DNA of 64,000 bases from Amnibacterium endophyticum (GTDB taxonomy: Bacteria > Actinomycetota > Actinomycetes > Actinomycetales > Microbacteriaceae). Position numbers and translations under genes: made by a program. Under the pieces are notes generated by a model that ran no database searches, was not told the origin of the DNA, and was given only the letters and a program-made list of their open reading frames with translations. Below are positions 40,392 to 48,338 of this stretch, in pieces (position 1 is the stretch's first letter; every line of letters begins with the position of its first letter). The DNA lies in the NCBI RefSeq assembly GCF_042680685.1, contig NZ_JBHUEA010000017.1, positions 1-64,000 on the forward strand, in the 5' to 3' direction.

Positions 40392-41807
40392 GTGTCGAAG
40401 ATCCTCTCGGACCTGCCCGTCGGCGAGCGCGTCGGCATCGCCTTCTCCGGGGGCCTGGACACCTCCGTCGCGGTGGCCTGGATGCGCGAGCAGGGCGCCG
40501 TGCCCTTCGCCTACACGGCGGACCTCGGCCAGTACGACGAGACGGACCTCTCCGCGCTGCCGGACCGCGCCCGCTCCTACGGCGCCGAGGGCGCGCGGCT
40601 CGTCGACTGCCGCGCGGCGCTCGTGGAGGAGGGCCTCGCCGCCCTCGCCTGCGGCGCGTTCCACATCCGCGCCGGCGGCATGCCCTACTTCAACACCACG
40701 CCCCTCGGCCGCGCGGTCACCGGCACGATGCTCGTGCGCGCGATGGCGGACGACGGCGTCTCCATCTGGGGCGACGGCTCCACCTTCAAGGGCAACGACA
40801 TCGAGCGCTTCTACCGCTACGGGCTGCTCGCGAACCCGGACCTGCGCATCTACAAGCCGTGGCTCGACCGCCGGTTCGTCGGCGAGCTCGGCGGCCGCGC
40901 GGAGATGTCCGCCTGGCTGACCGAGCGCGGGCTGCCCTACCGGGCCAGCGCCGAGAAGGCGTACTCGACCGACGCGAACATCTGGGGCGCCACGCACGAG
41001 GCGAAGAAGCTGGAGGACCTCGACGCCTCCATCGAGCTCGTCGAGCCGATCATGGGCGTGAAGGCCACCGACCCCTCCGTCGAGATCGCGACCGAGGACG
41101 TGACCGTCGGCTTCGAGGAGGGGCGGCCGGTGTCGATCGGCGGGCGCCGCTTCGACGACGCGGTCGCGCTGGTGCAGGAGGCGAACGCGGTCGGCGGCCG
41201 GCACGGCCTCGGCATGACGGACCAGATCGAGAACCGCATCATCGAGGCGAAGAGCCGCGGCATCTACGAGGCGCCGGGCATGGCGCTGCTGTTCCTCGCC
41301 TACGAGCGGCTCGTGAGCGCGATCCACAACGAGGACGTGCTCGCCTCCTACATGACGGAGGGCCGCCGGCTCGGCCGCCTGCTCTACGAGGGCCGCTGGC
41401 TCGAGCCGCAGTCGCTGATGCTGCGCCAGTCGCTGACGCGCTGGGTGGGCCTGCCGATCACCGGCGAGGTGACGATCCGGCTGCGCCGCGGGAACGACTG
41501 GACGATCCTCGACACCGTCTCGCCGAACGCGACGTACCACCCCGACCGCCTGTCGATGGAGCGCACGGAGGACGCGGCCTTCAGCCCGGACGACCGGATC
41601 GGCCAGCTGACGATGCGGAACCTCGACCTGGCCGACTCGCGCTCGAAGCTCGAGTTCTTCGACGGCCACGCGGTGCTCGGCTCCACGGTCGCGGACCTCG
41701 TCGGCGACCTGACCCCCGGCCGTGCGTCGCACATCGCGAGCTCGGGCAAGGACGACTCCGCCGAGGACGCCCTCGACGCCGCGGCGATGGAGTTCGGCAC
41801 CGACTGA
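40392..41807 (+). CDS. argG: Argininosuccinate synthase (long, type-2 form)
   Basis: 471 residues, the longer form as in E. coli rather than the 400-residue form of most actinobacteria. Joins citrulline and aspartate with ATP. The ATP pyrophosphatase loop is IAFSGGLDTSVAVAW; GAFHIRAGGMPYFNTTPLGR, DGSTFKGNDIERFYRYG and STDANIWGATHEA hold the substrate contacts. No other arg genes are near, and it interrupts the otherwise conserved rsmE-HIT order, so it was probably inserted here. Convergent with rsmE over a complex palindrome. Confidence 0.96.
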   Translation: MSKILSDLPVGERVGIAFSGGLDTSVAVAWMREQGAVPFAYTADLGQYDETDLSALPDRARSYGAEGARLVDCRAALVEEGLAALACGAFHIRAGGMPYFNTTPLGRAVTGTMLVRAMADDGVSIWGDGSTFKGNDIERFYRYGLLANPDLRIYKPWLDRRFVGELGGRAEMSAWLTERGLPYRASAEKAYSTDANIWGATHEAKKLEDLDASIELVEPIMGVKATDPSVEIATEDVTVGFEEGRPVSIGGRRFDDAVALVQEANAVGGRHGLGMTDQIENRIIEAKSRGIYEAPGMALLFLAYERLVSAIHNEDVLASYMTEGRRLGRLLYEGRWLEPQSLMLRQSLTRWVGLPITGEVTIRLRRGNDWTILDTVSPNATYHPDRLSMERTEDAAFSPDDRIGQLTMRNLDLADSRSKLEFFDGHAVLGSTVADLVGDLTPGRASHIASSGKDDSAEDALDAAAMEFGTD

Positions 41808-41810
41808 CCC

Positions 41811-41935
41811 GCGATCGCGTCCGCGCGCGCATTCGCTCGCACCGCCCGCGGATTCGCCGCACAGTGCCGGAATCGCCCGCCAGCAGCGCCGAATCCGTGA
41901 CCTGGCTCCGAATACGCGGACGGCGGGGTCAGGGC
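41811..41935. terminator. Complex palindromic region between convergent argG and rsmE
   Basis: Several nested complementary segments: an outer pairing with bulges (GACCCGC...GTCCGCG with CGCGGAC...GGGTC) and an inner 8-bp pairing (CGGATTCG with CGAATCCG) around 41849-41898. The motif GAATC/GATTC recurs five times. It likely terminates both genes. Confidence 0.45.
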
Positions 41936-42627
41936 CAGCGCGGGGCGAGGAGCGCCGCGAGCGCGGCGGGGCCCGCGGTCGAGGTGCGCAGCACGTGCGG
42001 GCCGAGGCGCGCGCGGGCCGCGCCCGCCGCGTCGAAGGCCGCGAGCTCCTCGGGGGCGATGCCGCCCTCCGGGCCGACGACGAGGGTCGCGTCGCCGGGC
42101 GGGAGGTCCGCGATCCGCACGGGCGCGCCCGGCTCGAGCACGACGAGCCCGGGCAGCGCCGCGACCTCGGCGGTCGAACGCAGCGGCAGGACCTCCGCGG
42201 CCCACGGGCGCATCGCCTGCTTGCCCGCCTCCCGAGCGATCGCCGCCCAGCGCTCCCGGCCCGACTCGACCTTCGCGCCGGTCCAGCGGCTCACGCTCCG
42301 CGTCGCCTGCCACGGGACGATCGCGGCGACGCCGAGCTCGACCGCGGCCTGCACCGCCTGCTCGTCGCGGCCGCCCTTCGCGAGCGCCTGCACCAGCGTG
42401 ATCCTGGGGCTCGGCTCCGGCTCCTCGCGGAGGTCCAGCACGCGCAGCTCGACGCGGTCCCGGGCGACGGCGACCGCCTCCGCGTCCGCGGTGCGGCCGC
42501 GCCCGTCGCCCACGACGACCCGCTCCCCCGCGCGCAGGCGGGCGACCTGCGCCGCGTGCCGCGCCTCCTCGCCCGTCAGCTCCGCGTGCTCGGCGGAGAG
42601 CGCGGTCGCGAGGTAGAAGTGCGCCAT
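41929..42627 (-). CDS. rsmE: 16S rRNA m3U1498 methyltransferase
   Basis: 232 residues, SPOUT-family. PUA-like N-terminus (AHFYLATALSAEHAELTG, GERVVVGDGRGR), then the knot with TLVQALAKGGRDEQAVQ, VPWQATRSVSRW and the SAM-binding loops LVVGPEGGIAPEELAAF and LGPHVLRTSTAGPAAL. Methylates N3 of U1498 in 16S rRNA. Follows hrcA-dnaJ, from which REP-like repeats separate it; the stop is close to the argG stop. Confidence 0.94.
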   Translation of the reverse strand: MAHFYLATALSAEHAELTGEEARHAAQVARLRAGERVVVGDGRGRTADAEAVAVARDRVELRVLDLREEPEPSPRITLVQALAKGGRDEQAVQAAVELGVAAIVPWQATRSVSRWTGAKVESGRERWAAIAREAGKQAMRPWAAEVLPLRSTAEVAALPGLVVLEPGAPVRIADLPPGDATLVVGPEGGIAPEELAAFDAAGAARARLGPHVLRTSTAGPAALAALLAPRWP

Positions 42628-42636
42628 CAGCGTGCG

Positions 42637-42745
42637 GGGGTGGTCTCGAGGCTCGCTGCGCTCGCACCTCGACCAGCGGAAAGGCTCGCTGCGCTCGCAC
42701 CTCGACCAGCGCAGAGGCTCGCTGCGCTCGCACCTCGACCAGCGG
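42637..42745. repeat. Tandem REP-like repeats, three units
   Basis: A 29-base unit beginning GGCTCGCTGCGCTCGCACCT and ending CGACCAGCG is repeated at 42650-42678, 42683-42711 and 42716-42744 (period 33, only 4 bases between units). The left flank GGTGGTCTCGAGG pairs with CCTCGACC in the unit. Related to the two-unit array at 35934-36007. It lies between dnaJ and rsmE in the middle of a conserved operon. Confidence 0.8.
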
Positions 42746-42796
42746 CGCGGGAGCGGGCCCGCCCGGGATCCGGGGCGGACGGGAGCGCGGGGAGCA

Positions 42797-43891
42797 TCAG
42801 ACGCCGAGGAAGCGGTCGCGCAGCTTCGTGAAGAGGCCCTGCTGGAAGTGCGCGAACTGCGGCGGCTGCGCCTTGCGGCGGCCGGCGAACTGCCGGATCA
42901 GCTCGCGCTCCTTGTGGTCCAGCTTCGTCGGCGTCAGCACCTGCACGCCGACCTTCAGGTCGCCGCGCCCGCCGCCGCGCAGCCGGGTGATCCCGCGGCC
43001 CGCGATCGTCAGCACGTCGGCGCTCTGCACGCCGGGCCGCACCTCGAGGTCCACGGGCCCGTCGAGCGAGTCGAGCGTGATCGTGGTGCCGAGGATCGCG
43101 TCGCTCATCTGCACCTCCAGCGTCGCGAGCAGGTCGTCGCCCGCCCGGCTGAAGGTGTCGTGGTGCCGCACCTTGATCTCGAGGTACAGGTCGCCGGCCG
43201 GGCCGCCGGCCTGACCGATCTCGCCCTGGCCCGCCAGCTGCAGCCGGAGGCCGGTCTCGACGCCCGCGGGGATGTCGACGGCAACCGTCTTGCGCGCGCG
43301 CACCCGGCCCTGGCCGGCGCAGTTCGTGCACGGGTAGGGGATGACGGTGCCGTAGCCGCGGCAGACCGTGCAGGGGCTCGCCGTCATCACGTTGCCGAGC
43401 AGGGAGCGGACCGTGCGCTGGATCTGGCCCGACCCGTGGCAGATGTCGCAGGTGCGGACGGTGGTGCCGGGCTGGGTGCAGGCGCCGTCGCAGACGTCGC
43501 AGAGCACGGCGGTGTCGATCTCGAGGTCGCGGTGCACGCCGAAGACCACGTCCTGCAGGTCGATCTCGACGCGCAGCAGGGCGTCCTGGCCGCGCTCCTG
43601 CCGCGACTTCGGGCCAGCGGCGCGGCCGCCGCCCCCGCCGAAGAACGTCTCGAAGATGTCCCCGAAGCCGAACTGCTGGCCGCCGCCCGAGCCGCCGAGG
43701 TCGTACTCCTGGCGCTGCCGCGGGTCCGACAGCACGTCGTAGGCGTGCGTGACGTCCTTGAACCGCTCCGCCGCGTCGGCGCCGGGGTTCACGTCGGGGT
43801 GCAGCTGGCGCGCCAGCCGCCGGTAGGCCTTCTTGATGTCGTCGGCGGAGGCGTCGCGGGCGACGCCCAGCACCTCGTAGTGGTCAGCCAC
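42797..43891 (-). CDS. dnaJ: Chaperone DnaJ
   Basis: 364 residues, the HrcA-linked DnaJ2 type. J domain MADHYEVLGVARDASADDIK with HPD in LHPDVNPG, a Gly/Phe-rich stretch, four zinc-finger repeats (CDVCDGAC, CDICHGSG, CTVCRGYG, CTNCAGQG; the first departs from CxxCxGxG) and two substrate-binding C-terminal domains. Stimulates the DnaK ATPase. It follows hrcA by 60 bases in a heat-shock operon under the CIRCE-like operator at 45001. Confidence 0.96.
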   Translation of the reverse strand: MADHYEVLGVARDASADDIKKAYRRLARQLHPDVNPGADAAERFKDVTHAYDVLSDPRQRQEYDLGGSGGGQQFGFGDIFETFFGGGGGRAAGPKSRQERGQDALLRVEIDLQDVVFGVHRDLEIDTAVLCDVCDGACTQPGTTVRTCDICHGSGQIQRTVRSLLGNVMTASPCTVCRGYGTVIPYPCTNCAGQGRVRARKTVAVDIPAGVETGLRLQLAGQGEIGQAGGPAGDLYLEIKVRHHDTFSRAGDDLLATLEVQMSDAILGTTITLDSLDGPVDLEVRPGVQSADVLTIAGRGITRLRGGGRGDLKVGVQVLTPTKLDHKERELIRQFAGRRKAQPPQFAHFQQGLFTKLRDRFLGV

Positions 43892-43951
43892 AGCGGTTCC
43901 TCCTCCCGCCTGCGCGGGACGTGCGGGGCCGCCTCGCGGCGGCGGGTCGGA

Positions 43952-44986
43952 TCACTCCTCGCCGAGGAGTCTGGAGAGGTAGCGGGCGACGGCGCGGATC
44001 GCGCCGATGTTGCCCGAGTAGTCCATGCGGGTGGGCCCGAGCACCCCGATGCGGGCGAGCCCGCCGGCCTGGGAACGGTAGCCGCCCGCGAGGATCGACG
44101 CCTCCGCGAGGCCCTCGGAGGGGTTCTCGCGGCCGATCGAGACGGACACGCCCCGCCCGTCGAGCTCCATCTCGCGGAAGAGGCGCAGCAGCACCACCTG
44201 CTCCTCGATCGCCTCGAGGACGGGGAGGATGCTGCCCGGGAAGTCGCGCTCGGTGCGCGCGAGGTTGGCGGCGCCCGCCATGACGAGCCGGTCCTGCCGA
44301 CGGTCGTCGACGGCCTCGGCGAGCGCGGCGCCGATCCGGTCGAGGACGCCCCGGCGCGCCGGCGGCAGCGCCTCGCCCACCGCCGCGAGCGCGGGCGGGA
44401 CGTCCGCGATGAGCCGGCCCACCAGCGTGCCGTTGATCCGGGCGCGCAGGTCGGCGAGCGCCTCGTCGTCCAGCTGGTCCCGGTGCTCCGGCGCGAGCTC
44501 GACGACGCGCTGGTCCACGCGGCCGGAGTCCGTGATGAGCACGACGAGCAGGCGGGCCGATGACAGCAGCACGAGCTCGACGTGCCGGACGTAGGAGCGG
44601 GGCACGACCGGTACCTGCACCAGCGCGACCTGGTTCGTCAGCTGGGCGAGCACCCGGACGGTGCGGCCGAGCAGCTCGTCGAGGTCGACGCCGCCCTCGA
44701 GGAACGCCCGGATCGCGACCCGCTGCGCCGGGCTCAGGGCCCGCACCTCGGCGAGGTGGTCGACGAAGAGGCGGTAGCCCTTGTCGGTCGGCACGCGCCC
44801 GCTGGAGGTGTGCGGCGCAGCGATCAGGCCGTCCTCCTCGAGCGCCGCCATGTCGTTGCGGATCGTCGCGGCCGAGACGCCGAAGGCATGCCGATCCACG
44901 ATGGTCTTCGAGCCCACCGGCTCGCGCGAGGCGACGTAGTCCTGCACGATCACGCGCAGCACCTCCAGCCCCCGCTCCGAGACCAT
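43952..44986 (-). CDS. hrcA: Heat-inducible transcription repressor HrcA
   Basis: 344 residues. Winged-helix N-terminus (ERGLEVLRVIVQDYVASREP, HAFGVSAATIRNDMAALEEDG) binds CIRCE; a GAF-like middle and a dimerisation domain (RMDYSGNIGAIRAVARYLSRLL at the end) follow. Represses its own operon and usually groEL. ATG 44986 with GGAGGGAG upstream. First gene of hrcA-dnaJ; a CIRCE-like inverted repeat sits directly after the -10. Confidence 0.96.
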   Translation of the reverse strand: MVSERGLEVLRVIVQDYVASREPVGSKTIVDRHAFGVSAATIRNDMAALEEDGLIAAPHTSSGRVPTDKGYRLFVDHLAEVRALSPAQRVAIRAFLEGGVDLDELLGRTVRVLAQLTNQVALVQVPVVPRSYVRHVELVLLSSARLLVVLITDSGRVDQRVVELAPEHRDQLDDEALADLRARINGTLVGRLIADVPPALAAVGEALPPARRGVLDRIGAALAEAVDDRRQDRLVMAGAANLARTERDFPGSILPVLEAIEEQVVLLRLFREMELDGRGVSVSIGRENPSEGLAEASILAGGYRSQAGGLARIGVLGPTRMDYSGNIGAIRAVARYLSRLLGEE

Positions 44987-45000
44987 CCCGCTCCCTCCGC

Positions 45001-45025
45001 TGGCACTCCCCGATCCTGACTGCCA
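45001..45025 (-). promoter_or_regulatory. CIRCE-like operator for hrcA
   Basis: TGGCAGTC, 9 bases, GAGTGCCA on the minus strand: an inverted repeat with 7 of 8 arm positions complementary and the exact N9 spacer of CIRCE (consensus arms GAGTGCCA). It begins right after the TACGAT hexamer, covering the transcription start, so HrcA binding would block its own promoter. Confidence 0.75.
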
Positions 45026-45031
45026 ATCGTA
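45026..45031 (-). promoter_or_regulatory. -10 TACGAT for hrcA-dnaJ
   Basis: TACGAT on the minus strand, directly adjoining the CIRCE-like operator. Confidence 0.5.
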
Positions 45032-45074
45032 CCGAAGGGGCTCCGGCCTCTGGCGCGACCGGTCCGCGGATCGC

Positions 45075-45080
45075 TACCCT
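45075..45080 (+). promoter_or_regulatory. -10 TACCCT for the DUF4870 cluster
   Basis: TACCCT lies 44 bases before the ATG at 45125, divergent from the hrcA promoter 44 bases away. Confidence 0.4.
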
Positions 45081-45124
45081 GAGCGTCACCCGAAAGGACC
45101 GCCGAGCGCGACGAGGAGGGCACG

Positions 45125-45535
45125 ATGTCGGCCCCGTCCCCTGCCAGGCCGCCGCTGTCCGACGCCGACGAACGCCTCTACGCCTCCCTCGCGCACTTCG
45201 GCAACATCGTCGGCTTCCTGCCGTCGCTGCTGGTCCTCGTGATCCTCGGCGGCCGCGGCGCCTTCGTGCGCAGCGAGTCGCGGGAGGCGCTGAACTTCTC
45301 GCTCACGGCGCTGATCGCCTGGGTCGGGCTCGCGATCCTCGGGCAGATCCTCGATCTCGTCGGCCGCGCGCTGCCCGTCGCCGTCGCCCTCGTGCCCGAC
45401 CTGCTCGGCTTCCTCGTCGGCCTCGCCCAGCTCGCCGTCTGGGTCGTGGTCGTCGTGCTCTCGATCATCGCCGGGCTGCGCGTGCAGCACGGCGGCGGCT
45501 ACCGCTATCCCATCGCCCTGCGCCTCGTGCGCTGA
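45125..45535 (+). CDS. DUF4870-domain membrane protein, paralogue 1
   Basis: 136 residues. Polar N-terminus with LSDADERLYASLAHFGNIVGFLPSLL, then RSESREALNFSLTALIAWVGLAILG and a final pair of membrane helices ending in GGGYRYPIALRLVR. This is the DUF4870 layout (ER-L...H...F VR...ALNFQ...YPL). Function of the family is unknown. GAGGAGGG precedes the ATG. First of three consecutive paralogues separated by 20-40 bases, so one operon. Confidence 0.85.
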   Translation: MSAPSPARPPLSDADERLYASLAHFGNIVGFLPSLLVLVILGGRGAFVRSESREALNFSLTALIAWVGLAILGQILDLVGRALPVAVALVPDLLGFLVGLAQLAVWVVVVVLSIIAGLRVQHGGGYRYPIALRLVR

Positions 45536-45555
45536 ACCGGAAGAGGACCACACCC

Positions 45556-45915
45556 ATGTCGTACGAGCAGTCCACGGCGCAGCCGCTGACGCCCGAAAAC
45601 GAGCGGCTCTACTCGACGCTCATCCACGTGGGCGGCATCGTGATCGGCGTGATCTCGCCGATCATCGGCTACCTGCTGCTGAAGGACCGCGGCGTCTTCG
45701 TGCGCGACAACGCGCGGAACGCCCTGAACTTCCAGATCACGATCACGATCGCCGCGGTCGTCGCGTACATCCTGACGGCCATCTCGTTCGGCATCCTGTT
45801 CTTCCTGCCGCTCGCGGTCGCGGTCGTGAACGTGGTGTTCTCGATCATCGCCGCGGTCGCCGCGAACCGGGGCGAGGTGTACCGCTACCCGCTCACCATC
45901 GCGTTCGTGAAGTAG
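45556..45915 (+). CDS. DUF4870-domain membrane protein, paralogue 2
   Basis: 119 residues. Signature TPENERLYSTLIHVGGIVIG, VFVRDNARNALNFQITITIA and a C-terminus YRYPLTIAFVK. Three membrane helices expected. Closest to paralogue 3 (both begin with AQPLTPENERL), so these two probably arose by the more recent duplication. ATG 45556 with GAGGA upstream. Function unknown. Confidence 0.87.
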   Translation: MSYEQSTAQPLTPENERLYSTLIHVGGIVIGVISPIIGYLLLKDRGVFVRDNARNALNFQITITIAAVVAYILTAISFGILFFLPLAVAVVNVVFSIIAAVAANRGEVYRYPLTIAFVK

Positions 45916-45955
45916 CGGCACGCGCCGCGAGGCGCCCGACCAGGAGGAGACCCCC

Positions 45956-46333
45956 GTGACCGATCCAGCACCCGCGGCGCAGCCGCTGACGCCCGAGAAC
46001 GAGCGGCTGTGGGCGGTCATGTCCCACGTCTCCGCGCTCGTCGGGATCGTGGTCGGCGTCGGCACGATCGGCTGGCTCGGCCCGCTGATCATCTTCCTCG
46101 TCTTCAAGGACCGCAGCCCCTTCGTCCGGCAGCAGGCGGCGACCACCCTGAACTTCCAGATCACGATGGCGATCGCGAGCGTGATCGCCATCGCGCTCTG
46201 GATCGTGCTGGTCGGCTTCCTGCTGACCGCGGCGATCTACGTCGTGACCATCGTGTTCTCGATCATCGCGGCGGTCTCCGCGAACAAGGGGCGGCCGTAC
46301 ACCTACCCCCTGTCGTTCCCGATGATCCGCTGA
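45956..46333 (+). CDS. DUF4870-domain membrane protein, paralogue 3
   Basis: 125 residues. AQPLTPENERLWAVMSHVSAL, FVRQQAATTLNFQITMAIAS, and YTYPLSFPMIR at the end; three membrane helices. GTG at 45956 has AGGAGGAG 9 bases upstream. Converges on hemW with 16 bases between stops. Function unknown. Confidence 0.87.
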   Translation: MTDPAPAAQPLTPENERLWAVMSHVSALVGIVVGVGTIGWLGPLIIFLVFKDRSPFVRQQAATTLNFQITMAIASVIAIALWIVLVGFLLTAAIYVVTIVFSIIAAVSANKGRPYTYPLSFPMIR

Positions 46334-46349
46334 CGCGGGAGGAGCACCC

Positions 46350-47579
46350 TCAGGCGACGGGCAGCAGCCGGCGCACCACCGCGTCGGCCAGCAGGCGCCC
46401 GGGCCGCGTCAGCACGACCCGTCCCGCGAACGCCGCCGCGGGGTCGACGAGCCCGTCGGCGATCAGCCCCGCCACCTGCCGGCGCCCCTCGGGCGCGAGG
46501 CGGGACACGGGGAGCCCGTCGACCAGGCGGGTCTCGAGCAGCACCCGCTCCACGTCCCGCACGTCGGGGGCGAGCGTCTCGCGCCCCGCCGCCGGCGACC
46601 GCCCGGCGACGAGCCGCTGCGCGTACGCCGCGGGGTGCTTCACGTTCCACCAGCGGACGCCGCCCACGTGGCTGTGGGCGCCCGGGCCGACGCCCCACCA
46701 GTCCTCGCCGGTCCAGTAGGCGAGGTTGTGCCGCGAGCGGTGCGCGTCGCTGCGCGCCCAGTTGCTCACCTCGTACCAGCGCAGGCCCGCCTCGCCGAAG
46801 CGCTCGTCCGCGAGGTCGTACATGTCGGCCTGCAGGTCGTCGTCGGGCTCCGGCACCTCGCCGGACCGGATGCGGCGGGCGAGCGCGGTGCCGTCCTCCA
46901 CGATCAGCGCGTAGGCCGACACGTGGTCGGGCTCGAGCGCGAGCACCGCGTCGAGGCTCGTGCGCCAGTCGGCCAGCGACTCCCCCGGCGTCCCGTAGAT
47001 GAGGTCGAGGCTGACCTGCAGGCCCGCCTCCCTCGCCCACCCCACGACCTGCGGCACCCGTTCCGGGTCGTGGGTGCGGTCGAGCGTGCGGAGCACGTGC
47101 GGGACGGCGGACTGCACGCCGAAGGAGACGCGGGTGAAGCCGGCGTCGGCGAGCAGCCTGAGGCCGGCGGCGTCGATCGAGTCGGGATTCGCCTCCGTCG
47201 TCACCTCGGCGCCGTCGGCGAGCCCGAAGCGGTCGCGGACGGCGCCGAGCATCCGGGCGAGGTCGTGGGCGGGCAGCAGGGTCGGGGTGCCGCCGCCGAA
47301 GAACACCGTGCTCGCGGGGCGCTCCGGCAGCCCGCTGCCCGCGAGGACCCGCTGCGCGAAGGCCAGCTCCGCCTCGGCGCGGCCCGCGAAGTCCTCGCGG
47401 CGCTCCCCGCGCAGCTCGCCGGCCGTGTACGTGTTGAAGTCGCAGTAGCCGCAGCGGACGCGGCAGAAGGGCACGTGCAGGTAGACGCCGAAGCGGCGGT
47501 CCGGGGCGCCGTCCCGCGCCGATGCCGGCAGCAGGCCGTCCTCGGGCGCCGGGTCGGCGATCGGCAGGGCGCTGGGCAT
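46350..47579 (-). CDS. hemW: Radical SAM haem chaperone HemW (coproporphyrinogen oxidase-like)
   Basis: 409 residues. Radical SAM cluster motif PFCRVRCGYCDFNTY (CxxxCxxC, about residue 38), VFFGGGTPTLL, TTEANPDSID, GVQSAVPHVLRTLDR and LDLIYGTPGES; a C-terminal HemN-like winged domain follows. HemW inserts haem into target proteins; it lacks the full HemN N-terminus, so oxygen-independent coproporphyrinogen oxidase activity is unlikely. ATG 47579. Its place between lepA and hrcA is conserved in actinobacteria, though here separated by insertions. Confidence 0.93.
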   Translation of the reverse strand: MPSALPIADPAPEDGLLPASARDGAPDRRFGVYLHVPFCRVRCGYCDFNTYTAGELRGERREDFAGRAEAELAFAQRVLAGSGLPERPASTVFFGGGTPTLLPAHDLARMLGAVRDRFGLADGAEVTTEANPDSIDAAGLRLLADAGFTRVSFGVQSAVPHVLRTLDRTHDPERVPQVVGWAREAGLQVSLDLIYGTPGESLADWRTSLDAVLALEPDHVSAYALIVEDGTALARRIRSGEVPEPDDDLQADMYDLADERFGEAGLRWYEVSNWARSDAHRSRHNLAYWTGEDWWGVGPGAHSHVGGVRWWNVKHPAAYAQRLVAGRSPAAGRETLAPDVRDVERVLLETRLVDGLPVSRLAPEGRRQVAGLIADGLVDPAAAFAGRVVLTRPGRLLADAVVRRLLPVA

Positions 47580-47615
47580 GACGACCCCATCGTCCCAGCC
47601 CGGGAGGATGGACGC

Positions 47616-48284
47616 GTGCGCATCGTGCTCTGGGACGTCGACGGGACCCTGCTGTACAACTCGGCGAAGGCCGGGACCTTCTACCACGACGCGATCCGGC
47701 AGGTCGCGGGCGTCGGACCGGCGCCGGGCGAGCCGCACGCGGTGGAGCACGGGAAGACCGACGCCGGGATCGTGCTCGAGCGCCTGACGCGGTGGGGCGG
47801 CGACCCCGCCTACCGCGAGGCGGTCTCCCGCCGGCTCGACGAGCTGTCGGACGCCTACCTCACCGACGCCGCGCGCCGCACCGCCACGGCCGGCGTCGAC
47901 GACGCGCTGCACGCCGTCGCGGGCGCCGGGTGGACGAACGGCCTGCTCACCGGCAACTCCCGCCATCGCGCGCAGGTCAAGCTGCAGGGCGCGGGCGTCG
48001 ACGTCGACGCCTTCGACTGGGACCGCTCGTTCTTCGGCGACCGGACCCCGGTGCGCTCGGACCTCACCGCGACGGCGCGGGACGCGCTCGACGGCGCCGC
48101 GGCGGTGATCCTCGGCGACACCCCGGCCGACGGTGCGGCGGCCGACGCGGTCGGCTTCCCGTTCATCGCGGTCGCGACCGGCGCGTACGACCAGGAGGCG
48201 CTGCGGGCCACGTCCGCGGTGCTCGTGATCCCCGACCTCGTCGAGGGCCTCCCCGCCCTCCTCGAGACGCTGACGGCGCTCTGA
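47616..48284 (+). CDS. HAD-superfamily phosphatase
   Basis: 222 residues. HAD motif I is IVLWDVDGTLLYN, followed by a small helical cap; motif II NGLLTGNSRHRAQVKL, motif III Arg/Lys around PVRSDL and motif IV VILGDTPADGAAA. Resembles phosphoglycolate-phosphatase-like enzymes; substrate unknown. GTG at 47616 was chosen because it starts the strand of motif I and has GGGAGG upstream. The 23-bp palindrome at 48288 follows the stop. Confidence 0.87.
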   Translation: MRIVLWDVDGTLLYNSAKAGTFYHDAIRQVAGVGPAPGEPHAVEHGKTDAGIVLERLTRWGGDPAYREAVSRRLDELSDAYLTDAARRTATAGVDDALHAVAGAGWTNGLLTGNSRHRAQVKLQGAGVDVDAFDWDRSFFGDRTPVRSDLTATARDALDGAAAVILGDTPADGAAADAVGFPFIAVATGAYDQEALRATSAVLVIPDLVEGLPALLETLTAL

Positions 48285-48287
48285 CCG

Positions 48288-48338
48288 GTTCCGTTTTGAA
48301 GGTGATCCGGCTGCGCCGGATCACCTTCAAAGCGGAAC
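48288..48338. terminator. Long AT-richer palindrome between convergent genes
   Basis: 23-bp stem (48288-48310 with 48316-48338), perfect except one G-T pair, loop of 5 bases. It begins 4 bases after the HAD stop and contains the stop codon of the DUF1990 gene. The arms are about half A/T, unlike the surrounding sequence. Confidence 0.75.

Noticed and set aside
42650..42744. CRISPR-like regular spacing
   Set aside because: Only three units, with 4-base gaps and no variable spacers; this is a tandem palindromic repeat.
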